Position numbers and translations under genes: made by a program. DNA of 64,000 nt from Variovorax boronicumulans (lineage in GTDB: Bacteria; Pseudomonadota; Gammaproteobacteria; Burkholderiales; Burkholderiaceae_C): positions 248,001-312,000 of the forward strand of contig NZ_JAUSSG010000006.1 of assembly GCF_030812215.1 (NCBI RefSeq), written 5' to 3'. The notes under the pieces are model-generated. The model did no database searches and had not been told where the DNA came from. It saw nothing but the letters and a program-made list of their open reading frames with translations. Of this stretch, positions 16,680 through 27,638 are shown in pieces (the stretch's first letter is position 1; the number at the start of each line of letters is the position of its first letter).

Positions 16680-16963
16680 GACGAAGACTTCTTGTCGGAG
16701 GAGAGAAGAGACGAAAACAGCGAGCCTGACTTGTCAGTGCGACACGGTGATTTCGGTGGAACCGGATCGTGGCCGCCCTGGCACCAGGGCTGGCAGCGCG
16801 CGATGCGGTGCAGAGTGAGGTAGCTGCCCTTGAGCGCACCGTGCACCTCCAGCGCCTCGATCGAATACACCGAGCAGGTCGGCGTGAAGCGGCACGACTG
16901 GCCGAGCCAGGGGCTCAGCAGCAGGCGGTAGCCCTTCACGAGGCCGATCAGCAGGCGTTTCAT
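16676..16963 (-). CDS. yidD: Membrane protein insertion efficiency factor YidD
   Basis: This 95-residue YidD (DUF37) protein has the family core YRLLLSPWLGQSCRFTPTCSVYSIEALEVHG (residues 11-41, given here as the landmark region) and three conserved cysteines. It is a small amphipathic protein at the inner membrane that aids YidC/Sec insertion. It overlaps rnpA and yidC by four bases on each side. No Shine-Dalgarno sequence precedes its ATG; the minus strand there is CT-rich, so it probably depends on translational coupling to rnpA. Confidence 0.95.
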   Translation of the reverse strand: MKRLLIGLVKGYRLLLSPWLGQSCRFTPTCSVYSIEALEVHGALKGSYLTLHRIARCQPWCQGGHDPVPPKSPCRTDKSGSLFSSLLSSDKKSSS

Positions 16964-17373
16964 GAGGAGGAGGACGGGGAAGAAGAAGGTGCCGACGAGC
17001 GCACGGCCCGCGCCAGCAGTTGCTGGAGTTCGGCGCGAACGGCGCCTTTCAGCTTGTCCGAGGACGCGCTCACGAATTCCTTGCGGTCGAAACCCGCCCG
17101 CAGCCGCACCACGTGCGCGGCACGGGGCAGGGCCACATCGGGCGCGGCGCTCACGGTATAGATCTGGCGCTTGATGGCGTTGCGCGTGACGGCGCGGCGC
17201 GCCCAGCGTTTGGGCACCATGGCACCCAGCCAGACATCGTCGGACGCGAACAGCGGAGCCGCGCTCGATGCGAGATCGAGCGCACAGCGATGCAATGCGA
17301 AATGAGCAGTGCGCGCCACGGTGGCACCTGCGAGGACGGCCTGGAATTGCGCGCGGGTCTTGAGCCGCTGCAT
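16960..17373 (-). CDS. rnpA: Ribonuclease P protein component
   Basis: This 137-residue basic protein supports the RNase P RNA in tRNA 5' maturation. The RNR signature is KRWARRAVTRNAIKRQI (about residues 55-71). The ATG at 17373 gives the expected N-terminus (MQRLKTRAQF). Frame sequence further upstream runs into rpmH and is not family-like. The last residues form a Ser-rich tail encoded by the sequence just before the yidD start. Confidence 0.93.
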   Translation of the reverse strand: MQRLKTRAQFQAVLAGATVARTAHFALHRCALDLASSAAPLFASDDVWLGAMVPKRWARRAVTRNAIKRQIYTVSAAPDVALPRAAHVVRLRAGFDRKEFVSASSDKLKGAVRAELQQLLARAVRSSAPSSSPSSSS

Positions 17374-17459
17374 GGAAACCGAGCCGGACACGCCGTGTGC
17401 GCTAGCTGAGGGAGCTGGCGCTGGCGGGTCGGCTGCTGGCAACGGCAGGTGGGTTGCCG

Positions 17460-17594
17460 TCAGACGGCCAGGCGCTTGCGGCCCTTGGCGCGGCGTGCGT
17501 TGATGACGGCACGGCCGCCGCGGGTCTTCATGCGGACCAGAAAGCCGTGGGTACGGGCGCGGCGGACTTTGGATGCTTGGTATGTGCGTTTCAT
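17460..17594 (-). CDS. rpmH: 50S ribosomal protein L34
   Basis: This 44-residue L34 begins [18 protein letters not shown] and ends GRKRLAV, nearly identical to other proteobacterial L34 proteins. It is the first gene of the leftward operon. A good promoter lies about 110 bases upstream, next to the dnaA control region. Confidence 0.97.
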   Translation of the reverse strand: MKRTYQASKVRRARTHGFLVRMKTRGGRAVINARRAKGRKRLAV

Positions 17595-17701
17595 GATGGT
17601 TCCTGATTCCCTGATTTCCGCATGCGAAAAGCAGCGGGCGCTGGGGAGCGTGTTTCGGATGGCCCCCGAAAGACGCAATGAGGTTTTCAGGGAAACCCGC
17701 A

Positions 17702-17730
17702 ATTATCGCAAACATTCGGCCCCGGAACAA
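17702..17730 (-). promoter_or_regulatory. Sigma-70 promoter for rpmH-rnpA
   Basis: On the minus strand TTGTTC (17725-17730) and GATAAT (17702-17707) are separated by exactly 17 bases, upstream of rpmH. It lies on the opposite strand from the DnaA box at 17773, so rpmH and dnaA share this divergent control region. Confidence 0.7.
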
Positions 17731-17772
17731 TCTTCGACTGGATTTGCGGGCCTTTCGCAGCCGTCCACAGCG

Positions 17773-17831
17773 TGTGGATAAGGTTTTGACAAGTTAGAAT
17801 GCCCGGCGCCTTCCAGCAGAGAATATCCACA
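17773..17831 (+). promoter_or_regulatory. DnaA boxes in the dnaA promoter region
   Basis: A perfect DnaA box TGTGGATAA occupies 17773-17781. A one-mismatch box in the other orientation, ATATCCACA, occupies 17823-17831. A -10-like TAGAAT at 17795-17800 places the perfect box over the expected -35 position, which suggests DnaA autoregulation. Only these two boxes are visible in the 290 bases between rpmH and dnaA. That is sparse for an origin. Confidence 0.7.
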
Positions 17832-17881
17832 ATACCTATACCAAGAAATGCCCGAGGGATTCACCACTTTTCAAAGCGCCC

Positions 17882-19261
17882 ATGTCGACTGACGGCATCG
17901 GCGAAAGCCTCTGGCAGGCCTGCGTCGACCAGCTCGCGCAGGAGCTGTCCGAGCAGCAGTTCAACACCTGGATCAAGCCCCTGACAGCGCAGGTCGCCGA
18001 CGACCTGTCGCGCATGACGGTGTTCGTGGCGAACCGCTTCAAGCTCGACTGGATTCGTGCCCAGTACGCCGGCAAGATCGCCGCCATGGCCGAGAAGATG
18101 TACGGTCAGCCGGTGGCCGTCGAGTTAGCGCTTGCTCCTCGCGAAGCGCCCGTGCGCTCTGCACCCGTGGCCGTGATGACCGAGACCGATGTGCCGCGCG
18201 ACGTGGCCGGTCCTGGCGAAGAGCCGGCCGCTGCCGGCTTCAAGAACCGCCTCAATTCGGGCCTCACTTTCGACACCCTCGTCGAAGGCACGGCCAACCG
18301 CATGGCGCGCGCCGCCGCGATGCACGTGGCCGGGATGCCGGGCCACTTGTACAACCCGCTTTTCATCTACGGCGGTGTCGGTCTGGGCAAGACCCACCTG
18401 ATGCACGCTGTGGGTAACCGGCTCCTGGCCGACCGCCCCGATTCCAAAGTTCTCTACATCCACGCCGAGCAATTCGTGTCGGATGTGGTCAAAGCCTATC
18501 AGCGCAAGACTTTCGATGAGTTCAAGGAGCGGTACCACTCGCTCGACCTGCTGCTGATCGACGATGTGCAGTTCTTCGCCAACAAGGACCGCACGCAGGA
18601 AGAATTCTTCAACGCGTTCGAGGCCCTGCTCGCCAAGAAATCGCACATCGTGATGACCAGCGACACCTACCCGAAGGGCCTGGCGGACATCCACGAGCGG
18701 CTGGTTTCGCGCTTCGATTCGGGCCTCACGGTGGCCATCGAGCCGCCCGAGCTTGAAATGCGCGTGGCCATTCTTATCAACAAGGCGCGCGCCGAATCGG
18801 CCGAAATGCCGGAAGAAGTGGCCTTCTTCGTCGCCAAGAACGTGCGCTCCAACGTGCGCGAACTCGAAGGGGCGTTGCGCAAGATCCTGGCCTACTCGCG
18901 CTTCAACCAGAAGGAGATCTCGATCGCCCTGGCGCGCGAGGCGCTGCGCGACCTGCTGTCGATCCAGAACCGGCAGATCTCGGTCGAGAATATCCAGAAG
19001 ACGGTGGCCGACTACTACAAGATCAAGGTCGCCGACATGTACAGCAAGAAACGCCCGGCCAGCATTGCGCGGCCGCGGCAGATCGCGATGTACCTGGCCA
19101 AGGAGCTCACGCAGAAGAGCCTGCCGGAAATCGGCGAGCTGTTCGGCGGGCGCGATCACACGACGGTGCTGCATGCGGTGCGCAAGATCTCGGGCGAGCG
19201 CCAGCAGCTCACCGAGCTCAACCAGCAGCTGCACGTCCTCGAACAGACGCTCAAGGGCTGA
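17882..19261 (+). CDS. dnaA: Chromosomal replication initiator DnaA
   Basis: This 459-residue initiator has all four domains. Domain I, for helicase loading and self-association, covers residues 1-80 and is followed by a short variable linker. The AAA+ domain III has Walker [10 protein letters not shown] (around residue 165) and Walker B LLIDDVQF (around 226). The DNA-binding domain IV has the signature [15 protein letters not shown] near the C-terminus. It melts oriC and loads DnaB. dnaN follows by 88 bases on the same strand. Confidence 0.98.
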   Translation: MSTDGIGESLWQACVDQLAQELSEQQFNTWIKPLTAQVADDLSRMTVFVANRFKLDWIRAQYAGKIAAMAEKMYGQPVAVELALAPREAPVRSAPVAVMTETDVPRDVAGPGEEPAAAGFKNRLNSGLTFDTLVEGTANRMARAAAMHVAGMPGHLYNPLFIYGGVGLGKTHLMHAVGNRLLADRPDSKVLYIHAEQFVSDVVKAYQRKTFDEFKERYHSLDLLLIDDVQFFANKDRTQEEFFNAFEALLAKKSHIVMTSDTYPKGLADIHERLVSRFDSGLTVAIEPPELEMRVAILINKARAESAEMPEEVAFFVAKNVRSNVRELEGALRKILAYSRFNQKEISIALAREALRDLLSIQNRQISVENIQKTVADYYKIKVADMYSKKRPASIARPRQIAMYLAKELTQKSLPEIGELFGGRDHTTVLHAVRKISGERQQLTELNQQLHVLEQTLKG

Positions 19262-19349
19262 AGCCGAATGTCATCCGGAATGCCCGTCGCGACAGCGGAG
19301 AATGGCGTCTTACAAGCTGATTCAAAGAGATAGAGAAGAGGAAGAAGAC

Positions 19350-20456
19350 ATGATCGTTTTGAAGGCAACCCAAGACAAGGTTCTTGCAGCGCTGCAGTCG
19401 GTGTCGGGCATCGTCGAGCGGCGCCACACGCTGCCGATCCTGGCGAACGTGCTGATCCGCAAGACCGGCGGCCAGCTCCAGCTGACCACCAGCGACCTCG
19501 AGATCCAGATCCGCACCACGGCCGAGCTGGGCGGCGACGAAGGCAACTTCACCACCACCATCGGTGCGCGCAAGCTCATCGACATCCTGCGCACCATGCC
19601 GGCCGACCAGACCGTGAGCCTGGAGTCGAGCGCCAGCAAGCTCGTGCTCAAGGGTGGCAAGAGCCGCTTCACGCTGCAGTCGCTGCCCGCCGAAGACTTT
19701 CCGCTGGTGCAGGAAGCCGCCAATTTCGGCCCCGTGTTCAGCGTGCCGCAAAAGACGCTGAAGGACCTGCTCTCGCAGGTTTCGTTCGCGATGGCCGTGC
19801 ATGACATCCGCTACTACCTGAACGGCATCCTCTTCGTGGCCGAAGGCAAGCAGTTGAGCCTGGTGGCCACCGACGGCCACCGCCTGGCGTTCTCTTCGGC
19901 CATGCTCGACGTCGAAGTGCCGCGCCAGGAAGTGATCCTGCCGCGCAAGACCGTGCTCGAAATGCAGCGCCTCTTGTCCGACGCCGAAGGCGCCATCGAG
20001 ATGCAGTTCGCGAACAACCAGGCCAAGTTCAGCTTCGGCGGCATGGAGTTCGTCACCAAGCTGGTCGAGGGCAAGTTCCCCGATTACAACCGCGTGATTC
20101 CGAAGAACCACAAGAACACCGTCACGCTCGGCCGCGCGCCGCTTCTGGCCAGCCTGCAGCGCACCGCCATCCTGACCAGCGAGAAGTTCAAGGGCGTGCG
20201 CCTGAACATCGAGCCCGGCACGCTGCGCATTGCCTCGAACAATGCCGAGCAGGAAGAAGCCCAGGACGAACTCGACATCGACTACGGCGGCGACGCCATC
20301 GAGATCGGCTTCAACGTCACCTACCTGATCGACGCGCTGTCGAACATGGATCAGGACATGGTCAAGCTGGACCTTGCCGACTCCAACAGCTCGGCCTTGT
20401 TAACCATCCCCGAGAACGCATCTTTCAAGTACGTCGTGATGCCGATGCGTATCTAG
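19350..20456 (+). CDS. dnaN: DNA polymerase III subunit beta (sliding clamp)
   Basis: This 368-residue beta clamp has three repeated clamp domains and ends in the conserved VVMPMRI. The start at 19350 follows a purine-rich GAGGAAGAAG ribosome-binding stretch and gives the expected N-terminus MIVLKATQDKVLAAL. It dimerises as a ring on DNA and tethers Pol III and other partners. It lies between dnaA and gyrB in the standard order. Confidence 0.98.
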   Translation: MIVLKATQDKVLAALQSVSGIVERRHTLPILANVLIRKTGGQLQLTTSDLEIQIRTTAELGGDEGNFTTTIGARKLIDILRTMPADQTVSLESSASKLVLKGGKSRFTLQSLPAEDFPLVQEAANFGPVFSVPQKTLKDLLSQVSFAMAVHDIRYYLNGILFVAEGKQLSLVATDGHRLAFSSAMLDVEVPRQEVILPRKTVLEMQRLLSDAEGAIEMQFANNQAKFSFGGMEFVTKLVEGKFPDYNRVIPKNHKNTVTLGRAPLLASLQRTAILTSEKFKGVRLNIEPGTLRIASNNAEQEEAQDELDIDYGGDAIEIGFNVTYLIDALSNMDQDMVKLDLADSNSSALLTIPENASFKYVVMPMRI

Positions 20457-20486
20457 CAGACAGACCACAAAGCGCCTTGCGCAGAC

Positions 20487-20508
20487 AACCCGCGGCCCTC
20501 CGCGGGTT
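20487..20508 (+). terminator. Candidate terminator hairpin between dnaN and gyrB
   Basis: A nine-base perfect stem AACCCGCGG / CCGCGGGTT with a four-base loop begins 31 bases after the dnaN stop. It is followed only by TTG and a mixed CTTTC stretch, so the U-run is weak and read-through into gyrB is likely. Confidence 0.55.
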
Positions 20509-20534
20509 TGCGCTTTCAAGAGGCGGCGAAATGA

Positions 20535-23213
<2,679 letters not shown>

Positions 23214-23235
23214 CGACGACGCCGGCTCGCCGGGT

Positions 23236-23256
23236 ACGGCGCCACTGTGGCGCCGT
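23236..23256. terminator. Palindrome between convergent gyrB and the DsbC-like gene
   Basis: ACGGCGCCAC and GTGGCGCCGT form a ten-base perfect inverted repeat around a single central T, 22 bases after the gyrB stop codon. It touches the stop codon of the convergent gene. It can fold on either transcript, so it is a candidate bidirectional terminator, although it lacks a clear U-run. Confidence 0.6.
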
Positions 23257-23813
23257 TACTTTGCCGAAGCAGCGAGCAGCCTCGATATCCACTGCGCAGG
23301 GATCGCACCGGGGACCCTGGTGCCGTCATTGAAGATCAGCATCGGCGTGCCTTCGGCCTTGTATCGGCGCCCGAGCTCCATGCCGCGCTGCAAACCGCCC
23401 GTGTCGCAACTCTCCGGTGCGTTGGCGGGTGCAATGCCGGCTTCGACCCAGTCGATCCACGCCTTCGACTTTTCCTTGCTGCACCAGATACCGCGCGACT
23501 TGCCCTGCGAGTCCGCGCCGAGCACGGGGTAGAGAAACACGTAGACCGTGACGTCGCCGATGGCCTTGAGGTCCTTGTCGACTCGCTTGCAATGGCCGCA
23601 GTTCGGATCCGAAAAGACCGCCAGCCTGCGTTTGCCGCTGCCATGCACGATCTTGATCGCGTCGCCCAGGGGCAGCTTGTCGAAATCGAAGCCCTCGATT
23701 TTTTCAAAACGCCCTTCGGGCGAACTGTCGTTGGGACCGGCATGGCAAGCGCTCGCCAATGCGAGCGCGCCCAGCGAGCCGAGAACGAGGAGAGGGCGGC
23801 GTGAGAGCTTCAT
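23256..23813 (-). CDS. DsbC-like thiol:disulfide protein
   Basis: This 185-residue exported thioredoxin-fold protein has the active site CGHC at about residues 72-75 in FSDPNCGHCKRV, and a cis-Pro region EGTPMLIFNDG near residue 155. The N-terminus is a signal peptide; ASAC just before residue 24 could also be a lipobox. It is about 50 residues shorter than E. coli DsbC. It seems to lack most of the dimerisation domain, so oxidase or reductase activity is as plausible as isomerase activity. Confidence 0.85.
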   Translation of the reverse strand: MKLSRRPLLVLGSLGALALASACHAGPNDSSPEGRFEKIEGFDFDKLPLGDAIKIVHGSGKRRLAVFSDPNCGHCKRVDKDLKAIGDVTVYVFLYPVLGADSQGKSRGIWCSKEKSKAWIDWVEAGIAPANAPESCDTGGLQRGMELGRRYKAEGTPMLIFNDGTRVPGAIPAQWISRLLAASAK

Positions 23814-23859
23814 GGGCGATAGAGATGGGTAAATAGATCAACGTGATGACAGGCCAGCG

Positions 23860-26127
23860 TCATGCCAGTTCGGCGCACGGCTTCGCCACAGCACTCGAAG
23901 CTGGCCCGGGCCACAGCGCGAGACCGCCTGCCAGGCTCCATGCCTGCGCATGGCCAAGACGACGCAGCGCCTTGGCCGCCTGCGAACTGCGGTTGCCGCT
24001 TCGGCAGTAGAACAGCACCGGGGTTCCGGCCGGCAACGACAGCCAGCCGGGCAGCGCGTTGAGCAGGCCCGACAGCGGCACGGCCTCGCAGCGCACATGC
24101 GCACCGAACGCCGGCGCATCGCCCAGGCGCTGCTCATAGGGTTCGCGCACGTCCACCAGCACGAGGTCGCGATGCGCCTGTAGCAACTGCTGCACTTCCA
24201 CGGCATCCATTTCGCTGCGGCCGCAGCCGCTGTCGCCGTCGATCCGTGCTCCGCACGCCAGTGTCTGGTACTCGGTCAGCGCGAGGTTCTTCTCGAGGTC
24301 GGCCTTTGCGGCGGCGAACTGCCGGGCGTCTATGTGTCCATGCAGCACCTGGGCCAGCAGCGGCTGGACAGCGCACTCGCCGGCCATGGTGCTCGCGAAG
24401 CGGTTGTCGTAGTCATGCCCCGGCAGCAGCAGCGTGCCGGTCCCCACGGTCTGCGCCAGCGTCTTCAGTGAAGGGCCGAACGCCAGCGGCGCGCTTTGGG
24501 CGAAGTCGCTGCGCCCGAGGGCCCCGGGCATCACGGTGTCGCCGACGAAGGCCAGGCGCAGGTTCATCTGTGCATCGCGCAGCAAGTAGGCGGTCGAGTC
24601 CGCCGTGTGTCCCGGGACGGCCAGCCGGGTCAGCGTCTGCGCCCCGAGATGCAGCGCGTCTACACCCGAAGGCCAGCCGAGTGCATCGACTTCGTCCGGC
24701 ACAAGAAGCCGAGGGGGCAGGGCAGCGCGCAGCGCGGGGCCCGATGAGACGTGATCGCCGTGGCTGTGCGTATCGAGCACGGCAACCAGCGTGCAGGCCT
24801 GGCACAGAAGCAGCTGCGCGATGCGATCCGTCAACTCCGGCAACGGATCGATGACCACGCAGCGCCGGGTATCCGCATCGCCCAGCAGGTAGCAGCACGC
24901 ACCGTCCACCACAAAGCGCGTCAGGCCGTCGAACCCGTCGCCCGGCCAGGCGTGTTCGGTGGTGGTGTTCATGCAGCTGGCGCGCAGCGACGCACCGCAG
25001 ACGCCGATGCGCGCGCAGGCTTCGTCGATGAACGCCGCGTCGCTGGCGGGGCCGAACGACAGGCGCACGGCCGAGGTCGTTTGCCACGCCGGCAGTCCCA
25101 TGGCCTCGAGCACATAGCTCGGCAGTGCCTTGGACGCGCCGCAGGCCGAGCCCCCGCTCACGCGCACATCGGCCGCGTCGAACAGATCCAGCAGGAGCTT
25201 CGAATTGAGGCCCGGCACTGAGAAATTGAGCGTCGTGGGCAGGCACAGCTCGGGCGGCGCGTTGAACACCACCCCGGGGAAGGCATCCTCCAGCGCCACG
25301 GCGATGCGGTCGCGGTAGGCCGCAAGCGTGCCGCGATCCTGAAAGGTCCGCCCCTCTTCGAGCGCCGCCAGCACCGCACCAAGTGCAGCGATGCCCGACA
25401 TGTTCTCGGTGCCCGAGCGCAATGCGCCCTCCTGGCCACCGCCTGCCATCAGCGGCGTGAACGGCGCACCGTCGCGCACGTACAGCAGGCCGATGCCCTT
25501 GGGGGCGTAGAGCTTGTGTCCGGAGAAGGGGGCGTAGTCGATGCGATGCGTGCCCAGCCGCAGCGGCAGCTTGCCCAGCGCCTGCACGCTGTCGACCATC
25601 CAGAGGGCAGGGCTTGCGGACAGCACCTCTGCAATGCCGTCGAGGTCGCTGATGACGCCGGTCTCGTTGTTGGCGGCCATGGTGCAGACCAAGCCGGCGC
25701 GGCCGGCATGGGCGCGCAGCCACGCCAGGTCGTGACGGCCATCGCGTCCGACCGGAATGGGCAGCACCTGCAGATCCAGGCCCAGCAGCGCGTTCCAGTG
25801 CCTGATCGCCTCCGGCACCGCCTTGTGCTCGGTCGCGCCGTAGAGGAGGCAGTCGACGTCCTTGCGCCCGCGCAGGGCGGTCAGCGCCGAGAGCACGGCC
25901 GTCTGGATGCCTTCGGTCGCCCCGCTGACAAAGAGCAACTGCCCCGTGGGCGCGCCAAGCACGCGGCGGGCCCGGGCCCGCACCGCGTCCATCAGGGCCC
26001 GCGCCTTCAGGCCCGTGTTGTGGACGCTGCTGGGGTTGCCGAATTCGCTGGCCATCGCCGCAAGGGCCGCGGCGCGTGCTTCAGGCAACACCGGCGTCGT
26101 GGCATTGGTGTCGAGATAGATGTCCAT
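23860..26127 (-). CDS. Cysteine desulfurase / metallo-beta-lactamase / rhodanese three-domain fusion
   Basis: This 755-residue protein joins three sulfur-handling modules. Residues 1-380 are a NifS/IscS-type class V aminotransferase, with PLP Lys205 in SGHK and catalytic Cys329 in SGGSACGAS. Residues 390-620 are an MBL-fold domain like persulfide dioxygenases: HSHGDH at 454-459, His507, Asp530 and His571. Residues 640-755 are a rhodanese with Cys708 in CRSGNRS. All key residues are present. The likely job is to take sulfur from cysteine as persulfide, then oxidise or transfer it, as CstB (MBL-rhodanese) does with persulfide. It is divergent from an Lrp-type regulator. The pathway is inferred from the domains. 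Confidence 0.9.
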   Translation of the reverse strand: MDIYLDTNATTPVLPEARAAALAAMASEFGNPSSVHNTGLKARALMDAVRARARRVLGAPTGQLLFVSGATEGIQTAVLSALTALRGRKDVDCLLYGATEHKAVPEAIRHWNALLGLDLQVLPIPVGRDGRHDLAWLRAHAGRAGLVCTMAANNETGVISDLDGIAEVLSASPALWMVDSVQALGKLPLRLGTHRIDYAPFSGHKLYAPKGIGLLYVRDGAPFTPLMAGGGQEGALRSGTENMSGIAALGAVLAALEEGRTFQDRGTLAAYRDRIAVALEDAFPGVVFNAPPELCLPTTLNFSVPGLNSKLLLDLFDAADVRVSGGSACGASKALPSYVLEAMGLPAWQTTSAVRLSFGPASDAAFIDEACARIGVCGASLRASCMNTTTEHAWPGDGFDGLTRFVVDGACCYLLGDADTRRCVVIDPLPELTDRIAQLLLCQACTLVAVLDTHSHGDHVSSGPALRAALPPRLLVPDEVDALGWPSGVDALHLGAQTLTRLAVPGHTADSTAYLLRDAQMNLRLAFVGDTVMPGALGRSDFAQSAPLAFGPSLKTLAQTVGTGTLLLPGHDYDNRFASTMAGECAVQPLLAQVLHGHIDARQFAAAKADLEKNLALTEYQTLACGARIDGDSGCGRSEMDAVEVQQLLQAHRDLVLVDVREPYEQRLGDAPAFGAHVRCEAVPLSGLLNALPGWLSLPAGTPVLFYCRSGNRSSQAAKALRRLGHAQAWSLAGGLALWPGPASSAVAKPCAELA

Positions 26128-26227
26128 TCGGGGATTCGCAGTCGGAGGAGACGGGCGGCAACAGCGCCGCCCACCCGAAGGAGTCTGACGATCCGGGCCT
26201 GGAACGCGGTTGCCTTTTGGCCGGCCA

Positions 26228-26246
26228 ATTCCAATAGGATTGGAAT
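26228..26246. promoter_or_regulatory. Perfect inverted repeat, candidate Lrp-family operator
   Basis: ATTCCAAT-AGG-ATTGGAAT is an eight-base perfect inverted repeat with a three-base centre. It sits 12 bases before the regulator's ATG, in the only AT-rich patch of the divergent region. Its position fits an autoregulatory site for the Lrp/AsnC protein that also controls the fusion gene. The binding is inferred. Confidence 0.65.
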
Positions 26247-26258
26247 CAATTTCTACAG

Positions 26259-26738
26259 ATGGATGAATTTGTGAAACTGGATTCCATAGACCTCAAGATT
26301 CTCGACATCCTTCAGCGCGATGCCGAACAGCAGGTGGCGCAGATCGCCGAGCAGGTGGGCCTGTCCGCCACGCCCTGCTGGCGGCGCATCCAGCGCATGA
26401 AGGAGGCGGGTGTCATCACGCGCCAGGTGGCCCTGCTCGATCCGCAAAAGATCAATGTGGGCGTGACGGTGTTCGTGTCGGTGCGCACCAGCACGCACAC
26501 GCAGGAATGGTTCGACCGCTTCACGGCCACGGTCGACGCCATTGCGGAAGTGGTCGAGTTCTACCGGATGAGCGGCGACGTGGACTACCTCCTGCGCGTG
26601 GTGGTGCCCGACATCGCCGCCTACGACGCCGTCTACAAGCGATTGATCGCGGGGACCAACCTTCACGACGTCAGCTCGAGCTTTGCGATGCAGGAGCTGA
26701 AGCAGACGACCGCCTTGCCGCTCGGTTATGTGCTGTAG
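26259..26738 (+). CDS. Lrp/AsnC family transcriptional regulator
   Basis: This 159-residue protein has an N-terminal winged helix (LDSIDLKILDILQRDA, then the LSATPCWRRIQRMKEAG recognition helix region) and a C-terminal RAM ligand-binding domain (about 75-155). Such regulators usually sense an amino acid and control the divergent gene. Here that gene is the cysteine desulfurase fusion, so cysteine or a related thiol is a reasonable effector guess. The ATG at 26259 has no clear ribosome-binding site. A GTG at 26271, giving VKLDSIDLKIL, has GGAT upstream and is an equally good start. Confidence 0.92.
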   Translation: MDEFVKLDSIDLKILDILQRDAEQQVAQIAEQVGLSATPCWRRIQRMKEAGVITRQVALLDPQKINVGVTVFVSVRTSTHTQEWFDRFTATVDAIAEVVEFYRMSGDVDYLLRVVVPDIAAYDAVYKRLIAGTNLHDVSSSFAMQELKQTTALPLGYVL

Positions 26739-26879
26739 GTCGCCATGCACCGCGGCAGGTGCGGGGCATGCACCCGTGCGGGTCGGGTTCAAGACCGTTG
26801 CGTCTCAGGGTTTCCGTGAGGTGGGAGGGCGAAACTGGCCGCGATGCCCGTCACACAGCCGTCATCAGCTATTAAAACA

Positions 26880-26924
26880 ATAGCGTTCAACTTCGATTCG
26901 AGGATCGTTCCTCGTAAACGCTAT
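26880..26924 (+). promoter_or_regulatory. Nested inverted repeat upstream of the secreted paralogue pair
   Basis: ATAGCGTT (26880-26887) pairs with AACGCTAT (26917-26924). Inside it CGAGGA pairs with TCCTCG across a TCGT loop, which makes a tall hairpin. The sequence is markedly more AT-rich than its surroundings. It lies in the 257-base gap between the Lrp gene and the first secreted protein gene. It could be an operator or an mRNA leader structure, and no promoter boxes can be assigned with confidence. Confidence 0.5.
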
Positions 26925-26995
26925 ATCTAGCCCGACTCTTGCTAAGCAAAATCCTCGACGGATTTCACGTCATGCAAGATCGAGGACAACAAGCA

Positions 26996-27520
26996 ATGAA
27001 CCCTACGCGTCTCCGGCGGCCCCTGGCCGCTTTGGTACTGGGCGGTACAGCAGCATTCCTCGGCGCCGTTTTGCCGGCCCACGCTTTCTCGAACCCGCCC
27101 ATCCAGGTGGCGCAGGGCATCGAGTACATGTGCGGCGGTGCAGCCAAGGGCGAAGCCGACTTCATGGAAATGGTGGCGCCGCGCTGGGCCGCGACGATCG
27201 AGCTGGGCGTGAGCGACGGCAAGGGCGCGCAGTTCGCGGGCTTCCCGGCCAAGGCCTCGGTCCAGATCCGCCAGAAATACACCGGCCAGGCGGTGATGGA
27301 CGTGACGACGCAAGCACCCTACATGCTCGCGCGCCTCGATCCGGGTGCCTACGACGTGAACGTCACGCTGGGCGGGCTCACGCTCACCCAGTCGCTGATC
27401 GTGATTGCCGGCGTGCCGGCCCGCGCCTCGTTCCTCTGGCCGTCGAACTTCGACATGGCCTCGGTCACGCCGCCGATGCCGCAGACGCAGGCACTGGCGC
27501 AGACCTCCGCGGCCCGCTGA
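26996..27520 (+). CDS. Secreted protein of unknown function, first of a tandem pair
   Basis: This 174-residue protein has a Sec signal peptide (residues 1-31, cleavage after AHA) and a mature part of mainly short beta-strands. It resembles a carboxypeptidase-regulatory or transthyretin-like beta-sandwich (LDPGAYDVNVTLGGLTLTQSL). The N-terminal motif GIEYMCGG and the PRWAATIELGV segment are shared with the next gene (GVEYMSGG, PRWPATFEFAV), so the two arose by duplication. The cysteine is replaced by Ser in the second copy. I do not recognise the family or function. Confidence 0.75.
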   Translation: MNPTRLRRPLAALVLGGTAAFLGAVLPAHAFSNPPIQVAQGIEYMCGGAAKGEADFMEMVAPRWAATIELGVSDGKGAQFAGFPAKASVQIRQKYTGQAVMDVTTQAPYMLARLDPGAYDVNVTLGGLTLTQSLIVIAGVPARASFLWPSNFDMASVTPPMPQTQALAQTSAAR

Positions 27521-27638
27521 GCGAGCCGCCCCCCGCATCACGGCCGCATTCGCGGCCTGTGGTCAGCCTTTTCTAAGTCGTGCGCCGCACATTGGCGGCG
27601 TGGCTTTTGCCATCACGACCAGGAAAGGATTCAAGACC

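Noticed and set aside
17786..17791. TTGACA as the -35 box of dnaA
   Set aside because: The sequence 17 bases downstream is GC-rich with no -10 match. The better -10 (TAGAAT, 17795-17800) lies too close to it.
17700..17881. The dnaA upstream region as the main chromosomal origin
   Set aside because: Only one perfect and one near-perfect DnaA box are visible, with no AT-rich unwinding tract or TAG trios. It is kept as a DnaA-regulated promoter. An origin here cannot be excluded without a skew plot.
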